A stretch of 64,000 bases of DNA from Puccinellia tenuiflora (lineage: Eukaryota; Streptophyta; Magnoliopsida; Poales; Poaceae): contig QRDG01000141.1 in the NCBI GenBank assembly GCA_012064385.1, positions 258,444 through 322,443 of the forward strand, given 5' to 3'. Within the stretch, counting starts at the first letter, position 1. Each line of letters begins with the position of its first letter. The notes beneath the pieces were generated by a model. It was not told the origin of the DNA. It was given only the letters and a program-made list of their open reading frames with translations, and ran no database searches. Shown here one piece after another: positions 43,558-54,693 of the stretch. Both the position numbers and the translations under genes were made by a program.

Positions 43558-45108
43558 TGATACGTCTCCGACGTATCTATAATTTTTTATGTTCCATGCT
43601 TGATTATATATCATTGCCACATGTTTTTATATCATTTTGGCATAATTTATGGAACTAACCTATTAACCAGATGCACAGTGCCAGTTCCTGTTTTCTGCTA
43701 TCTTTTTGTTTCAGAAAATTTGTTTGGGGAAGTTTCTCGGAATTGGCTGGAAATTTACGTGATTTATTTTTAGGAAGAAACTAAGACGGAGTCAGGAGGG
43801 GAGCTGCAGGGGGCCCCATAGCCCCCAGACGCCCCCAGGCGCGGCCCAGGGGCTGGCCGCACGTGGGCCCCACCTAGCTGCCTCAGGCATCAACTCGAGC
43901 TGCCATTTCGCCTATAAATCGTCTTCGTGCCGAAAACCCTAAGTACCCAATCATATTCTTCAGAAAACATCCGAGGCCGCCGTCGTCGCAAACCCTACAT
44001 CGGGAGGGTTCTGAAGCTCTTCCCGGCACCCTGTCGGAGGGGGAGATCAGCACCATGCCTTCCTCCGAAGTGATGCGTGAGTAGTCCACCACGGGACTAC
44101 GGGTCCATGCAGTAGCTAGATGGTTGTCTCTTCTCCTTGTACTCCATTGTTTAGATCTTGTGAGCTTCTTATCATGATCAAGATCATATTATCTGTAACT
44201 GCTACATGATGTGTTTGCTTGGATCCGATGAATTGTGGAAATCATTACTCTTGTTCATCTCTATGTTATGTTTTATTTATGATCTTGCATGCTCTCCGAT
44301 GCTAGTGGATGCTTTGTCCAAGTAATTGTTAGTATTCTTTAGAGTGAGTATTTATGCTAGATAGTGGGTTCATGCCTTCTTGATAAGAGTGCGACTGACA
44401 AAAACGCTCATGCCAACGAATGTGTTGTTGCCACTAGGAAGAAAACAACGGTGTTATTTCCTTGTGTTATTTACATTGTTTACATTATGCAGAATGCTTA
44501 TTGCAGTGATCTGTTGCTTGCAACTTAATATTTCTGTGAGACATGCTAGATAGCGATCTCGGGGGTGGATTATTAGTCATAGACGCAGTTTGATAACGGT
44601 CTATGTATTTTGACGTAATGCCCATATTAGATGAAACGGTGAAATATATTGTTTTATGATAACATTGTTATGCGCTCACAATTTTGTCAATTGACTTGCT
44701 GTAATTTGTTTACCCATCATGCATATCTTATGATAGCATCTCTATGGATCCCGGTCCTATTTTACTACACTGTTTACAACCGTTTTAATAGCTTTCCGTA
44801 CTCATTTGCTCGATGGTCATATTTTGCTCTCATCATATTTTACACTTGCACATTTAATTCTTTGTGTTCAGCAAGCCGGAGAGATTGACAACCTCTCTGT
44901 TTCGTTGGGGCAAAGTAGTTTGTTTGTGATTGTGTGCAGGTCCACGTCAATTGTCGTAAACAGCGCCATTGACACCTCGCTAAGCTTTCTCCAAGTCCTA
45001 CTAGATCTGACAACCTTGGTTTTGTAATCAAGGGAAAACTGCTGCTACACTGCATCATACCTTCCTTTTGGGGTTCCCCAGCGAACGTGTGATCCACGTC
45101 ATTAAGCA
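43558..45108 (+). repeat. 3' LTR (1,551 bp)
   Basis: Complete LTR from TGATACGTCTCCGACG to AAGCA. Its first 10 bases may instead start at 43555 (TGTTGATACG). It is the reference copy against which the truncated 5' LTR and the inverted solo LTR can be compared. Confidence 0.88.
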
Positions 45109-45113
45109 TCCAT

Positions 45114-45742
45114 CGATTCCGACGGTGCTGCCCACGGTGATCGGCGAGGTCTTTCGCTGGAGCTTCGAGCGACAGGGGTGATGGTGCGCAACGGATGCGA
45201 TGTCGGCGTCTTCTCCGGCGACGGCGGGCGGAGCGACGGGGACGGGACCGCGCGAGAGATTTTTTCAGGGCTTTTTTTTATGTGAGAGAACGAGAGGTTC
45301 ACATGACGTCGTTGACCAGTACGGGACACGTGCCGGCCTCTCCACCCAGGGGATCGGGGGAAATTATCCTCCGGGGGACGCCTAGCACTGCCCTTTCAAA
45401 AATCGGGTTACATCCACGCATGTACAAGATTTTTTTAGATAAAGAGCATATATTAATATCTCGGAGATACCAATTACACGCAGCCTCTGCAACAACGCAT
45501 TGCCCTAACGGCATTACGCATATACAAGATATCAGATATGTACAATAATATGATAGCCGTAGTGCCAAATATGTGACAAAGTTTCCCTCGACAGTTGAAG
45601 TTCGAAAAAAAAAAGGTTTTCCTCATTCCTCAACACTTTACAACTTTGACATAGCACAGTTCAGATCATGTGTCGCCGAAAATAACACTACATTAACGCA
45701 GCATGCAGTTATTCACATATTATAACCGAGCGCCGACTGGGG
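45114..45742. other. Intergenic DNA, 3' flank of the kinase gene
   Basis: No gene is supported. A GC-rich part at 45114-45280 is open in short frames on both strands. The AT-rich part next to the kinase stop codon holds probable polyadenylation signals on the minus strand. Confidence 0.5.
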
Positions 45743-47188
45743 CTAGTAAGATAATAGCATAGGCTCCTCATTGCGTATGATCCCGAGCGCCATGTCGAGG
45801 TTGGCCACGACTTTGGACATGGCCGGCCTGTTCTTGCCCTGCTGTTGGAGGCAGCGCCACGCCGTGTCTGCCACGAGCTTCAGCGCCTCCAGCTGCTTCG
45901 TCGTCGGGTCCAGCTCCGGGCCGCCGTCCAGCACATCCCGCAGATTCCCGTTCTGTATGATTTCGAGAGTACAGCTCATCAGGGTCGCGGGATCGGCCTC
46001 CCCATCCTCCCAGCTGCTCACCGGCGGCTTCCCCGTGAGCGTCTCCAGCATCACCACGCCGAAACTGTACACGTCGCTCGCCGGGCTCACGTACCCGGTG
46101 AGACAGTACTCCGGGTCGACGTAGCAGAACGCGCCGATGACCTCCGCGACGGGCTGGCTGCCGCCGTCAGCGCGGTCTTGCAAGACCGCGGTGCCGAAGT
46201 CCGACATGCGCGGCGTCCAGCTCGCGTCGAGGAGGATGTTGGACGAGGTGACGTTGCGGTGAATGATGGCTCGGCGATGCAGGTGCTCGATGGCGCGGGA
46301 TGCGCCTAGTAGCACCTCGACGCGTGCCCTCCAGGACGCGGCCACCGGCGACGAGCCGCGACGGCGCAGCAGGTGGTCTCTGAGCGTGCCGTTACACATA
46401 TGCTCGTAGACGAACACGCGCCACTCCCCGTCCGTGCACCAGCCGACGAGGCGCGCGATGTGCTTGTGGCGGACGCGGTAGAGGATCTCGAGCTCCGCCA
46501 CAAACGCGTCCTCCATGCCCAGCCGCCCCTGCTTGTTCAGCACCTTCACGGCCACCTCCAGGTCCCGGCCGTGGTGGGGCAGACGTCCCTTGTACACCGT
46601 TCCCGAGCAACCTTTACCGACCTCGTCGGCCAGGTTGTTGGTCGCCATAGCAACCTCCACCCACGTGAGAATCCGTGGGGGGTCATTGTGGGTCTGCAGC
46701 TTCAGGGAGAAGCCAGAGCCGGAGCCCGGCGAGGACGTCAAAGTCGGAGTCGATACGCCGGTGTGGTTGGGAGGAAGGGCTTGGTCGGAGTTCTGGCGCC
46801 GGTCACCGTAGCCGATTACTTGTAACTTGAGGTTGAGGACGCTGATGTCGGAGACGATCCTGGCGTTGACTTGGCTGAAGCTTTCAGCGCGGCTTCTGGC
46901 CCTGAAGATCTGCTTGACGATATTCCGGTTCTGGCAGGCGGCCACCAGGTCGTGCGCCTCCTGCAGCGTCTTGTCTAGCGTGGCCAGCGGCCTCGCCACC
47001 TCCACGTCCGGCGGTAGGCAAGACAGAACCTCACCGATATTGGACACGCGGTGCGCGAGGTGCTGGCACTCCACCTTGTTCTGGCGCGCCGTCTTCGCCG
47101 CCTGAATGATCCTCAAGATGAGCCCGCACGAGTTCCCAACCAGCTGTGCCACCGCAGCGATATTCCCCAAGGTCCCAAAGGTCGACAT
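45743..47188 (-). CDS. Receptor-like cytoplasmic (pseudo)kinase with N-terminal MCA/MLKL-type helical domain
   Basis: An intact single-exon gene of 481 residues. Residues 1-125 are a predicted four-helix bundle like those of MCA proteins and plant MLKL-like kinases (ARQNKVECQHLAHRVSNIGE, LDKTLQEAHDLV). Residues about 135-165 are a Ser/Thr/Pro-rich linker. The kinase domain (about 175-470) resembles the CRINKLY4-related group: G-loop GKGCSGTVYKG (191-201), VAVK lysine 215, DFG 330-332, DPEY at 358. In the catalytic loop HRD reads HRN (310-312; AAC codon at 46253-46255) and the following lysine is threonine (NVTSSN), so phosphotransfer is unlikely; it is probably a scaffold or decoy pseudokinase. 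No signal peptide or transmembrane segment is seen. A minus-strand TATA box lies at about 47303-47308. Confidence 0.9.
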   Translation of the reverse strand: MSTFGTLGNIAAVAQLVGNSCGLILRIIQAAKTARQNKVECQHLAHRVSNIGEVLSCLPPDVEVARPLATLDKTLQEAHDLVAACQNRNIVKQIFRARSRAESFSQVNARIVSDISVLNLKLQVIGYGDRRQNSDQALPPNHTGVSTPTLTSSPGSGSGFSLKLQTHNDPPRILTWVEVAMATNNLADEVGKGCSGTVYKGRLPHHGRDLEVAVKVLNKQGRLGMEDAFVAELEILYRVRHKHIARLVGWCTDGEWRVFVYEHMCNGTLRDHLLRRRGSSPVAASWRARVEVLLGASRAIEHLHRRAIIHRNVTSSNILLDASWTPRMSDFGTAVLQDRADGGSQPVAEVIGAFCYVDPEYCLTGYVSPASDVYSFGVVMLETLTGKPPVSSWEDGEADPATLMSCTLEIIQNGNLRDVLDGGPELDPTTKQLEALKLVADTAWRCLQQQGKNRPAMSKVVANLDMALGIIRNEEPMLLSY

Positions 47189-47650
47189 GACTCCTCTAGC
47201 TAGAAGAAGGAGAAGAAGAAGAAGAGGAAGAAGTGTAGGAAGAGTGGACGTAGCCTAGCTGCAGCTGCAGGATACTTTACTACTCCTACTTACTAGTACT
47301 AGTATATAGGAACAATAGTTAGTTGGGGACACGCTTTCTCTTGACGCGGAAATGGGGATTCCATCGGTGCGACTAATTCGTGAAGTAAGAACCGGATAGA
47401 TTCCACACGGTGTTTCATGACACAATATGCAGTCAGTTTCACTATGCATTGTTTCAAAATCCAATTGTTGTCAGAACATATATATTTAACATTTTACTCT
47501 TATTTTGAATATCTCGACAAAATAAAGAGAAAAGCTCAAGAAAATTTATAAGTTGTAGGTTTGGTTTACTGTTTGTACTTTGTAGAGGTTTCAAGCTTTG
47601 CGACCGGAACAAGTAGTGGAGTTTTCAAGTTTTGCAATGAAAACTAAAAT
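47189..47650 (-). promoter_or_regulatory. Kinase gene upstream region (duplicated segment, copy 2)
   Basis: Contains a GAAGAAGAAG-type purine repeat in the leader and a TATATA box (47303-47308) about 115 bp before the ATG. The whole segment is similar to 31690-32061 upstream of the kinase-less paralogue, marking the extent of the segmental duplication. Confidence 0.65.
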
Positions 47651-48558
47651 ACATGTGATAGTAGCTCGGGGTGTGGTGTGGGAAAGAAGAGCAAAAAAAA
47701 AAACAATACAAAAACAAAAACCAGGGAGAAACAAATAGCTAGTAGGAAATTACAATGCAAGGAGAAAGAAATAGCTACTGACAAGGACCGGACATACATT
47801 ATATTGCACGATGGGCTTCATTTTCACTCGAATTAATAATTAATGCAAACAGTATACTGGAATACGTCCTAGGAGTATCACAAGAATTCCTTGACTTTGA
47901 CCAGACATGATTGGTGCCCCCGGCCGCAGCACGCATGATTCCGACCGCTCTCCGGCGTGGACTCCGTCAAGCACTCCCATGATCGCGATCGCTGGCTTGG
48001 ACTCCCAGGACCACCGTAGGGAATCTCCATGCCATGCTCTCTCGAGCCTTCCCCGTGCCACTGCCTGTCTGCCTCCCGCTGCTCGCTGTCACGCCGGTGA
48101 GGCAGGAGGACGGCCACCGCGCGGTGGTGGTGGGAGCAAGGTGTGAGCAGCGCGCCTCGGCCTCCGTTTGACTTGACCGTTAAATTGGACGTGGGACCCA
48201 CCTGTCATCATCTTCACCCTCCCTTCTAACAATCACACTCTTGTATACATTATATCAAACACCTTATATGCACAGGAATGAGCGCAACACCACCAGCGTC
48301 CCCGTCCCCGCGCGTCGTCTGTGCTCGCCGGCCGCGCCTGCTCGCCACGGTCCGCGCTTGCCGGCCCCCGCCTACACATTCGCCAGGCGCATGTCCGCCT
48401 GCGCGCCGCGTTCGCCGAGCGCGCCCCCGCCGCGCCACGTTAGCCGGGAGCGCGCTAGTCACCGCGTCGCGTCGCCCCGTTCTCTACGGCCGCGCCTCGG
48501 CCGCCCCGAATGCCTGCTCGTCTCCGTGCGCGCCCGCCTCGCGCCGCGTTCGCCGACG
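47651..48558. other. Intergenic DNA, GC-rich right part
   Basis: No gene is supported. From 48240 the sequence becomes very rich in CGCC/GCGT and is open on both strands without family resemblance, leading into the 72-bp tandem repeat. Confidence 0.5.
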
Positions 48559-48715
48559 GCGTGCGTGCGTGCGGTGCCGCGTTCGCCGGCGGCGTGCGTG
48601 CTAGCTACGCGTTCTATGCTGGGATGGGAGGCGTGCGTGCGTGCGGTGCCGCGTTCGCCGGCGGCGTGCGTGCTAGCTACGCGTTCTATGCTGGGATGGG
48701 AGGCGTGCGTGCTAG
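48559..48715. repeat. 72-bp tandem repeat
   Basis: Two full units (48559-48630, 48631-48702) start GCGTGCGTGCGTGCGG and contain TAGCTACGCGTTCTATGC; a partial third follows. The two units are practically identical, so the duplication is recent. A plus-strand frame across it gives a 24-residue repeat (ACGAAFAGGVRASYAFYAGM core), but that frame has no other support. Confidence 0.92.
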
Positions 48716-48974
48716 CTAGCTACACGTGCGGTGCTGCTTGCGCATGCCGCCATGCTCTCCCTGTCTCCCATCGTTGCTCCCGGCTGCATGCTGCGCCGTC
48801 ACATGCCATGTCTCCGTTGCAACCTCTTCTATTTTGCGTTGGGGGTACGGGGTTAAAACTTAGTTATTTATTACAACAATAAAGTTCTAAAATCCTCTAA
48901 ATTGTGCTTCAAACAAGGCCATCGCCCTCTCCGCCATGGCGCTCCCATAGGTGCGCCACCAAATCATCCTGTAG

Positions 48975-49345
48975 TTATTGATGTGCAACTTCATCATGAA
49001 TTTGCTGATGCACCGTGAGAAATTTCGAAAAGTTTTGCGGCGGACCAGGCACCACCGGTTCAAGTTGCCCCTGCCCATCAAACAGGTTCCAAACATAATG
49101 ATCATATGGAAGCTGGGGCGGCAAAAGCATGTTAGGGTCGTGTTCATTCTCGATGATCATATTATGCATAATAATGCAAGCATTCATGACCTGCCACATC
49201 TGTTCTATCGTCCATGATAGAGAAGGATGCCTGACGATCGCAAACTGGGCTTCAAGTATACCGAATGCTCGTTCCACATCTTTCCGAACACTCTCTTGTT
49301 TCTTTACAAAATATTTCTTTACCGGACAGAGAAGGATGGAGGGGT
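48975..49345 (-). pseudogene. PIF/Harbinger transposase C-terminal fragment
   Basis: The minus-strand frame reads KYFVKKQESVRKDVERAFGI, LEAQFAIVRHPSLSWTIEQM and MNACIIMHNMIIENE. This is the C-terminal part of a Harbinger-type DDE transposase (DDE_Tnp_4), including the final glutamate-containing RAFG helix. The N-terminal DDE region is absent; upstream sequence from about 49360 is unrelated. It is a dead fragment. Confidence 0.8.
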
Positions 49346-49639
49346 GGAAGCACAAATGACTGCCGGTTCGTTTCGCGTGTATGACGGACGGGCCATATTT
49401 GTCGGAGGCTCGGGTCGTACAGTATCCGGCACCGCGAAGGCATCCCCCAAAGTTGGAGGCCTTATTCGCGGTGCAAGACAGATTTTGGGCTGGACAAAGG
49501 CTTTGCGACACCCCGGTGTGGCATGTTTTCTGTCCGGCGCCCCAAAGGAGCAATACGACCCCTTTTACGACCCCCCCCCCCCCTGTCAACGGGGTCCACC
49601 AGTCAGAAAATCGTTTAGCATGTGTAAACGTCGTGATCA

Positions 49640-51660
49640 GTGATTTTTGTTACGTTGTTGCTGAATAGTGGTGGTTTTTTGCGAAAAATGTGCATCTTGG
49701 TGGGTTTTGAAACTCTAGCCCCAAATGTGGTGGTTTTTTGCAATTTTCTCTGCGTTGAAAGCTTAAAGTTGGGGAGGTTGTTGTCACTTCTACATCAAGA
49801 GGTGGTGACAAGTTATCCTTTTATTCATTCTTATTTTAGAGGTTGTGTTCTTAGCACTTGCATTGGAATTACCTCTATTGTTTTATTTTCGTTTTTATTT
49901 TTCGTATTTTTAGTTTCGATGGTCTTATTATTGTTGTTAATTTTCTATTCCAAAACCCCTTTTAGAAAATCACAAAAATATTTTTTTTGCTTTTATCACT
50001 GCTTTCTGGATGTTTCTATTATAATCATTTTGCAGAAGAGTGATCCACTATGAGTTTTCAAGGAACACTTCCTAAGGAAGAGAGGAATATTTCATTGACA
50101 AGAGGTATGTCTTATGACCCCCACTCTTTAAAAGCTGAACGCTTATATAAATAGTAGTTTCAAAAACTTATTATATGCATGTGGGAAGTAAGTCTTGATA
50201 GATAGAGTAAAAAAATATTTACATGATTATTTAGTATTGTTGCTCTCACTGTATTTTCTTTTAGTAAACCATGTCTTGCCAAAGTAATTAACTACAGAAA
50301 TTTAATGAATGAGAAAAAGTCTTTTACTAAGGCTTGGGTGTTGCAGAAAAAGTGTTTGAAGAGTCTAGCCTTAAGAGGTACTCAACCTCATAGTATTTAA
50401 TGTTAATTGACTCGAATATTGCCTTTGAAAGAGATCTAATAGAACATATGCTTAGTGGTACAGTGAGATTCATGCCAAAGTCTACCATGTTAATCATACT
50501 AACAGATATTGCTTTACGCGTGTCTCTACACTTTTGTTGCATTCATGAGATGCTGAAAACTCCGCAGGTCTATGAACAATCTACCATGAGATAACTCTCT
50601 GATTTCGGCTATGAGTTGAGTTAAACATCTGTAATATCAATGTTATGATGGGTAAAATTGTCAGTACTATCATGAGTGCTCAAAAATAAAAAAATATTAG
50701 AGGAAAACCTCATTTATCTGTCATGAGTGCATTGCAGTTGTGACATTATTGTTGCAACCCAACCCAGCCTTTACATTATTGACAAAACATATACGATCTT
50801 TGGCATGGTCTCACAACTTCCATAGCTAATTGTTCTTGAAAGTCAATGAAAAAGAAGAGTGATTTATAGAGTCTTTAACTTATCTTAGTGGGTGTTTTTA
50901 ATGAGTTACCCTTGGACTATACTTTTTTGAACATACTCTCGCATTCTTAATATGATGAATATAATCTTCCTAAATGTTCCTCGGTAGGCAAGTGTTCTCT
51001 ATAAGAAGTAGATTAATTGATGCAATTATAAATGTCCATGTTCATATAAATTTTACTTCATGTGTCTTGGCTTACCGAAGCTCTTATAATATCTTGTTGT
51101 CACACTATTTGTACTAAAGTTTTCAGTTGAAAAAGTGACTTCTCGTTGTTTCGTTTTAAACATTTTGTTCCCTATGATTTTGTTACTTGCCCGGGACGAT
51201 CAAGGTTTAAGCTTGGGGATATAAAATATATGCATCTTTATTCGTGTTTAAATCGTATCTTTGTCCTCTATTTGACGAGATATTGACTCTGTACCTGCCA
51301 CTATTCACTAATGAGCAATCAATTGCAAATCTCTTTGTCATTATTTTTTCCTGCAATTTTGGACGTGGAAATCACTGAAAATCTCGGCTAAAATGAAGGA
51401 AAAGATCAAAGGACAAAATGCCAAGTCATGTTGCCTTTGCAACATGCATAACGACCATGGGTACAGTAGTAAGCGATCGTACCTGTTACCGTAACGTGCG
51501 CCATCATGACTGTCAGATCAAACCGACCTAAAGTCATGGAAGTGCACAAAGCTAATTCACAAAGGAAGGCCCTCAAAAACCTAATTTCGTCCGCTGCCAT
51601 CATTAAAAGGAGAGGAGCCAGTCACTAGAAGCCCCCCGCCGCTCCATTCCCTCATTCTTG
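49640..51660 (+). mobile_element. Degraded LTR retrotransposon remnant
   Basis: Reading frames are absent, but GGGACGATCAAGGTTTAAGC followed by TTGGGGAT (about 51194-51222) matches the sequence that precedes the 3' LTR in cereal Gypsy elements (compare GAGGATGAGC...GCTTGGGA at 43.5 kb). The next 430 bp, ending with AAAAGGAGAGGAGCC and CATTCCCTCATTC, look like a promoter-bearing LTR. Ends and superfamily are uncertain. Confidence 0.45.
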
Positions 51661-54570
51661 TAGCATATCAACAATAGAAGACGACTCACATGAGGAGGAG
51701 GAGGATGGACTAACCGAAGAACTTGGATGCGGCGTGGAATCATACGTGGGTGTGTGTTAGCTCATTGAGGCTCTAGTGGGCCTGCATATAAAATTATGGG
51801 CTACCAAATAAGGTGCAGAACGTCGTTTAGATCGCTTATGAGCTCAACCAGACTCTTGGCTAGCCACATGTACTTAGATATGGACAAAATCCATGCAGGT
51901 AACCAAACACATCCTTAGAGAAGACTTGGTGCGAGCTACATTTCTCCATATGTGACGGAGAAATACGGTACAATGACAATACCTGGTGCGAGCTAAAAAA
52001 AAATTCGTGATGTGTCGGAGAAATAGGGTGAATGAGAAGACTAGCGATAGGGTAGGTGCAAGAGTATTTGCAGAAGATGACGTAATTAACAAATGAGAGT
52101 GTGAATCTTGATAATCAATCGCATCAAAACGGGTAGAATTGGCACAGTCAATGGGTGGCACGAGAATAGACATGGACAGATCGCACGAGGTAGCCAGCAC
52201 TATGGATGATTTGCATGAGATCGCCGACGAACTTGTCATTTTAGTCACTCTCCTTGTTGTGCATGGGTTCATCATCGACGATATTGTCTCGGTAGGGTAT
52301 TATTCTAGTAAGATGCAATTCATCTTCGATATGGTTGTGTGTACATTCCACCGAGGCGATACCACCATATGAGATAAGACAGTTTATTCTGATGTATATA
52401 TAAGTACTATACAATATAATTATACCGTAGTGTGAAAATTGTTATTATATGCTTATTTATGTATATTGTAAAAATAAGCATTTTTTGTGAAAATAGTGTG
52501 GAAGTTTGTGTCATCATTTTTTTAAGTTTGTTGTGAATTTTATATTATTTAAGGGTAATATCAGTGCCACTAATTCATTCTTCCTTATGAAACATCATTT
52601 TCATTTTTTATTAGTTTAATTTTTAATGTAATTTGTGTGTATTCTCGTCCCATAAAAATAATCCAGGTGCATGTTAAATAGCACCCCCCCCCCCCCACTC
52701 TTAACCATTAACCAATTTGTTTTTTACCTCGGCCCGAAAGCTTCATCGGTTATTTTTATTTCATTTTTAGAGATTACAAAGACTCGTAGATTTAGACTCG
52801 TACATGGCAACGAAACATACTACAACTAGCTAGGACTCAATAGAAACCACATTTCGGACTCGACCCCAAATACAAACTCAAATAATCAACGCGTGCCATT
52901 GCAAACACTCAGCAATTGGGATGCGCTTATGTCCTCTTGTTTTTTCCCCTTTGTTTCTCTCTTGCTCCTCCTCCTTCCTCTTTTTGTACCTCTCTTGTGC
53001 CATCTTAATCTTGCTCTTTTGCTCATCTATCTTTCTCTTCCTCTCCATATTGTGCCATGCCTTTTTCTCGTCTTCGTCAGGTGACGGTAACTCATCTGTT
53101 GAAGGTGAGCCGGGCATGGGTTTATCCTCGTCCTGGTAGTCATCTTCTATGTTCAGTACCAGATCCAAGTCTGCAGTTTCCAATAGGTTAGGTAGTCTCG
53201 TACACTAAAGAATAGAATTAAATAAATCTGACATTGATAGATATTGCAAGTTATATATACAAAAAAAACATCGCAAATAAGCATACAAGATTTAATGTCA
53301 CATTAGGTTATTTGTTCTTGTCTGCTAGCCCCAGAAAAATGGTTCTAATGATTAAATGCAAGCATTATTTGCAGGGCTTGATTCCGACCCATGCAAACAA
53401 CTCTGGACTAAATAGTATTAAAGAAACGAGGAACATAATAGTACTTACCTAAATCTTCCTCTTCTTCGCCGGATGATATCTCTTTGTCCCCATTCTTAGA
53501 GGAACGAGCTCCTGCAAGCAGTGCAAACAATTTGTCAGAGCTTATATAGCAACATGAAGTAAAACATGCCTTTTATTACATCTCCCGTATGTAAACTATA
53601 GCACATGATCGAAATCCATTAGCTTATTATTTCCACCTCTTCAAAAGAAATGTAACATTTTTCGCAAACAAATTGGAACATATTGGTTGGGACCAACAAC
53701 TAACACGAAAATTTCAAATAATAATCTTGTCTACCAAACCTAAAATATAGCCATAATGAAGATTCAGTTGGACTACAAGAAAACTGCAATAATTACTTGA
53801 GGATGGCGTCCCTTTGTCCATCCTGACTCAACAAAGACAAATTTAACTGAATATGAGAGGAGGAGCTGACTGCCGAACAATAGTATTTTTTAACAAAAAC
53901 TGTCTGAATTATTGTAGCAATTTAATATACTATATAGTTTGAATTTTTTAGTGTGCGTTGATGTATATTTTGATGTTCTTAAATAGCACTTATAATATGT
54001 AGAATCAAACGGATATCATAATAATAGATTCTAGTGTATACTTAGTAAATCCTATTTGTAGAAACTTCTAGAGTATACGTTGAACCATTGACATAAATTA
54101 TATTTATAGTAACTTCTGGAGCATAAGATGAAACATTTAGATTGATTGTTTTGCATGTATTTGTGTGGTCAAATATGACTTGTAAGTTATAATAAATTCA
54201 ATAATAAGTCCACAACGTGTTCATACTATGCAACTTGTACTGAAATACACTCTCCGGTTCTAAATGCAAGACTATTATTAAAAAATATAGAGACAATGGC
54301 ACTCGTCATACAAATAAGAATCCTTATTTGACACTGACTTAAAATGTGGTTCCTTATTTGGCCCTCAAGAAGAATTTCTTTCCTATTTGACATCTGCTCA
54401 AAAAAAATCTCAATATGACACTCTAGTGCAATTTGCTTACCAGTGGTGTTGTGGTGTTATGGAGAGGCATGAAAACTCCTTCTTACCCTTGGTTCTTAAT
54501 TAATGTGACCAAAAATCTGTACAAGATATTAGTCGAAATAATGTGACACTAGTGCAGCCGTACAGGGGAC
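51661..54570. other. Intergenic DNA, no firm gene
   Basis: AT-rich DNA. The only coding-like part is the charged frame at 52878-53183. A frame at 52139-52372 (77 codons) has no family resemblance. C-run at 52684-52696. Confidence 0.5.
52878..53190 (-). pseudogene. Possible exon: charged, lysine/glutamate-rich C-terminal peptide
   Basis: The minus-strand frame carries an acidic part (LVLNIEDDYQDEDKPMPGSP) followed by a basic helix (MERKRKIDEQKSKIKMAQER, KKRKEEEQERNKGEKTRGHK). It has no ATG at its start; a splice acceptor-like TTCTTTAG precedes it at about 53207. A possible upstream exon with SSGEEEED and a GTAAGT donor lies at 53450-53515, but the joined frame does not stay open, so the gene is either broken or wrongly joined by me. 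The composition resembles C-termini of NAM-associated transposon proteins; the family is not certain. Confidence 0.3.
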
Positions 54571-54693
54571 TAATGCTGGCCACAGTGATGAGTAACTTAG
54601 ACTAGTAACTTGCATATGTTACTACATCTACAGTGGGGAGTAACTTATATGTGATGAGAATGAATTTATTTGGTTGTACACTCATTTTGTCTT

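Larger units (their letters stand above)
37830..45108 (+). mobile_element. Non-autonomous Ty3/Gypsy-type LTR retrotransposon (gag and protease only)
   Basis: The element has a 5'-truncated 5' LTR (37830-38952), a primer-site region TCTGGTGCCATTGCCGGGGA directly after it, gag and aspartic-protease coding remnants (39.2-41.2 kb), 2.3 kb of non-coding DNA, a purine-rich tract and a complete 3' LTR (43558-45108). There is no reverse transcriptase or integrase anywhere. The right flank is TCCAT (45109-45113); the left flank is lost with the LTR truncation. The LTR start TGATACGTCTCCGACGTATC marks a large Triticeae group whose gag-only members depend on autonomous relatives. Confidence 0.88.

Noticed and set aside
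46373..46825. Plus-strand frames opposite the kinase
   Set aside because: Antisense shadows of a GC-rich real gene.
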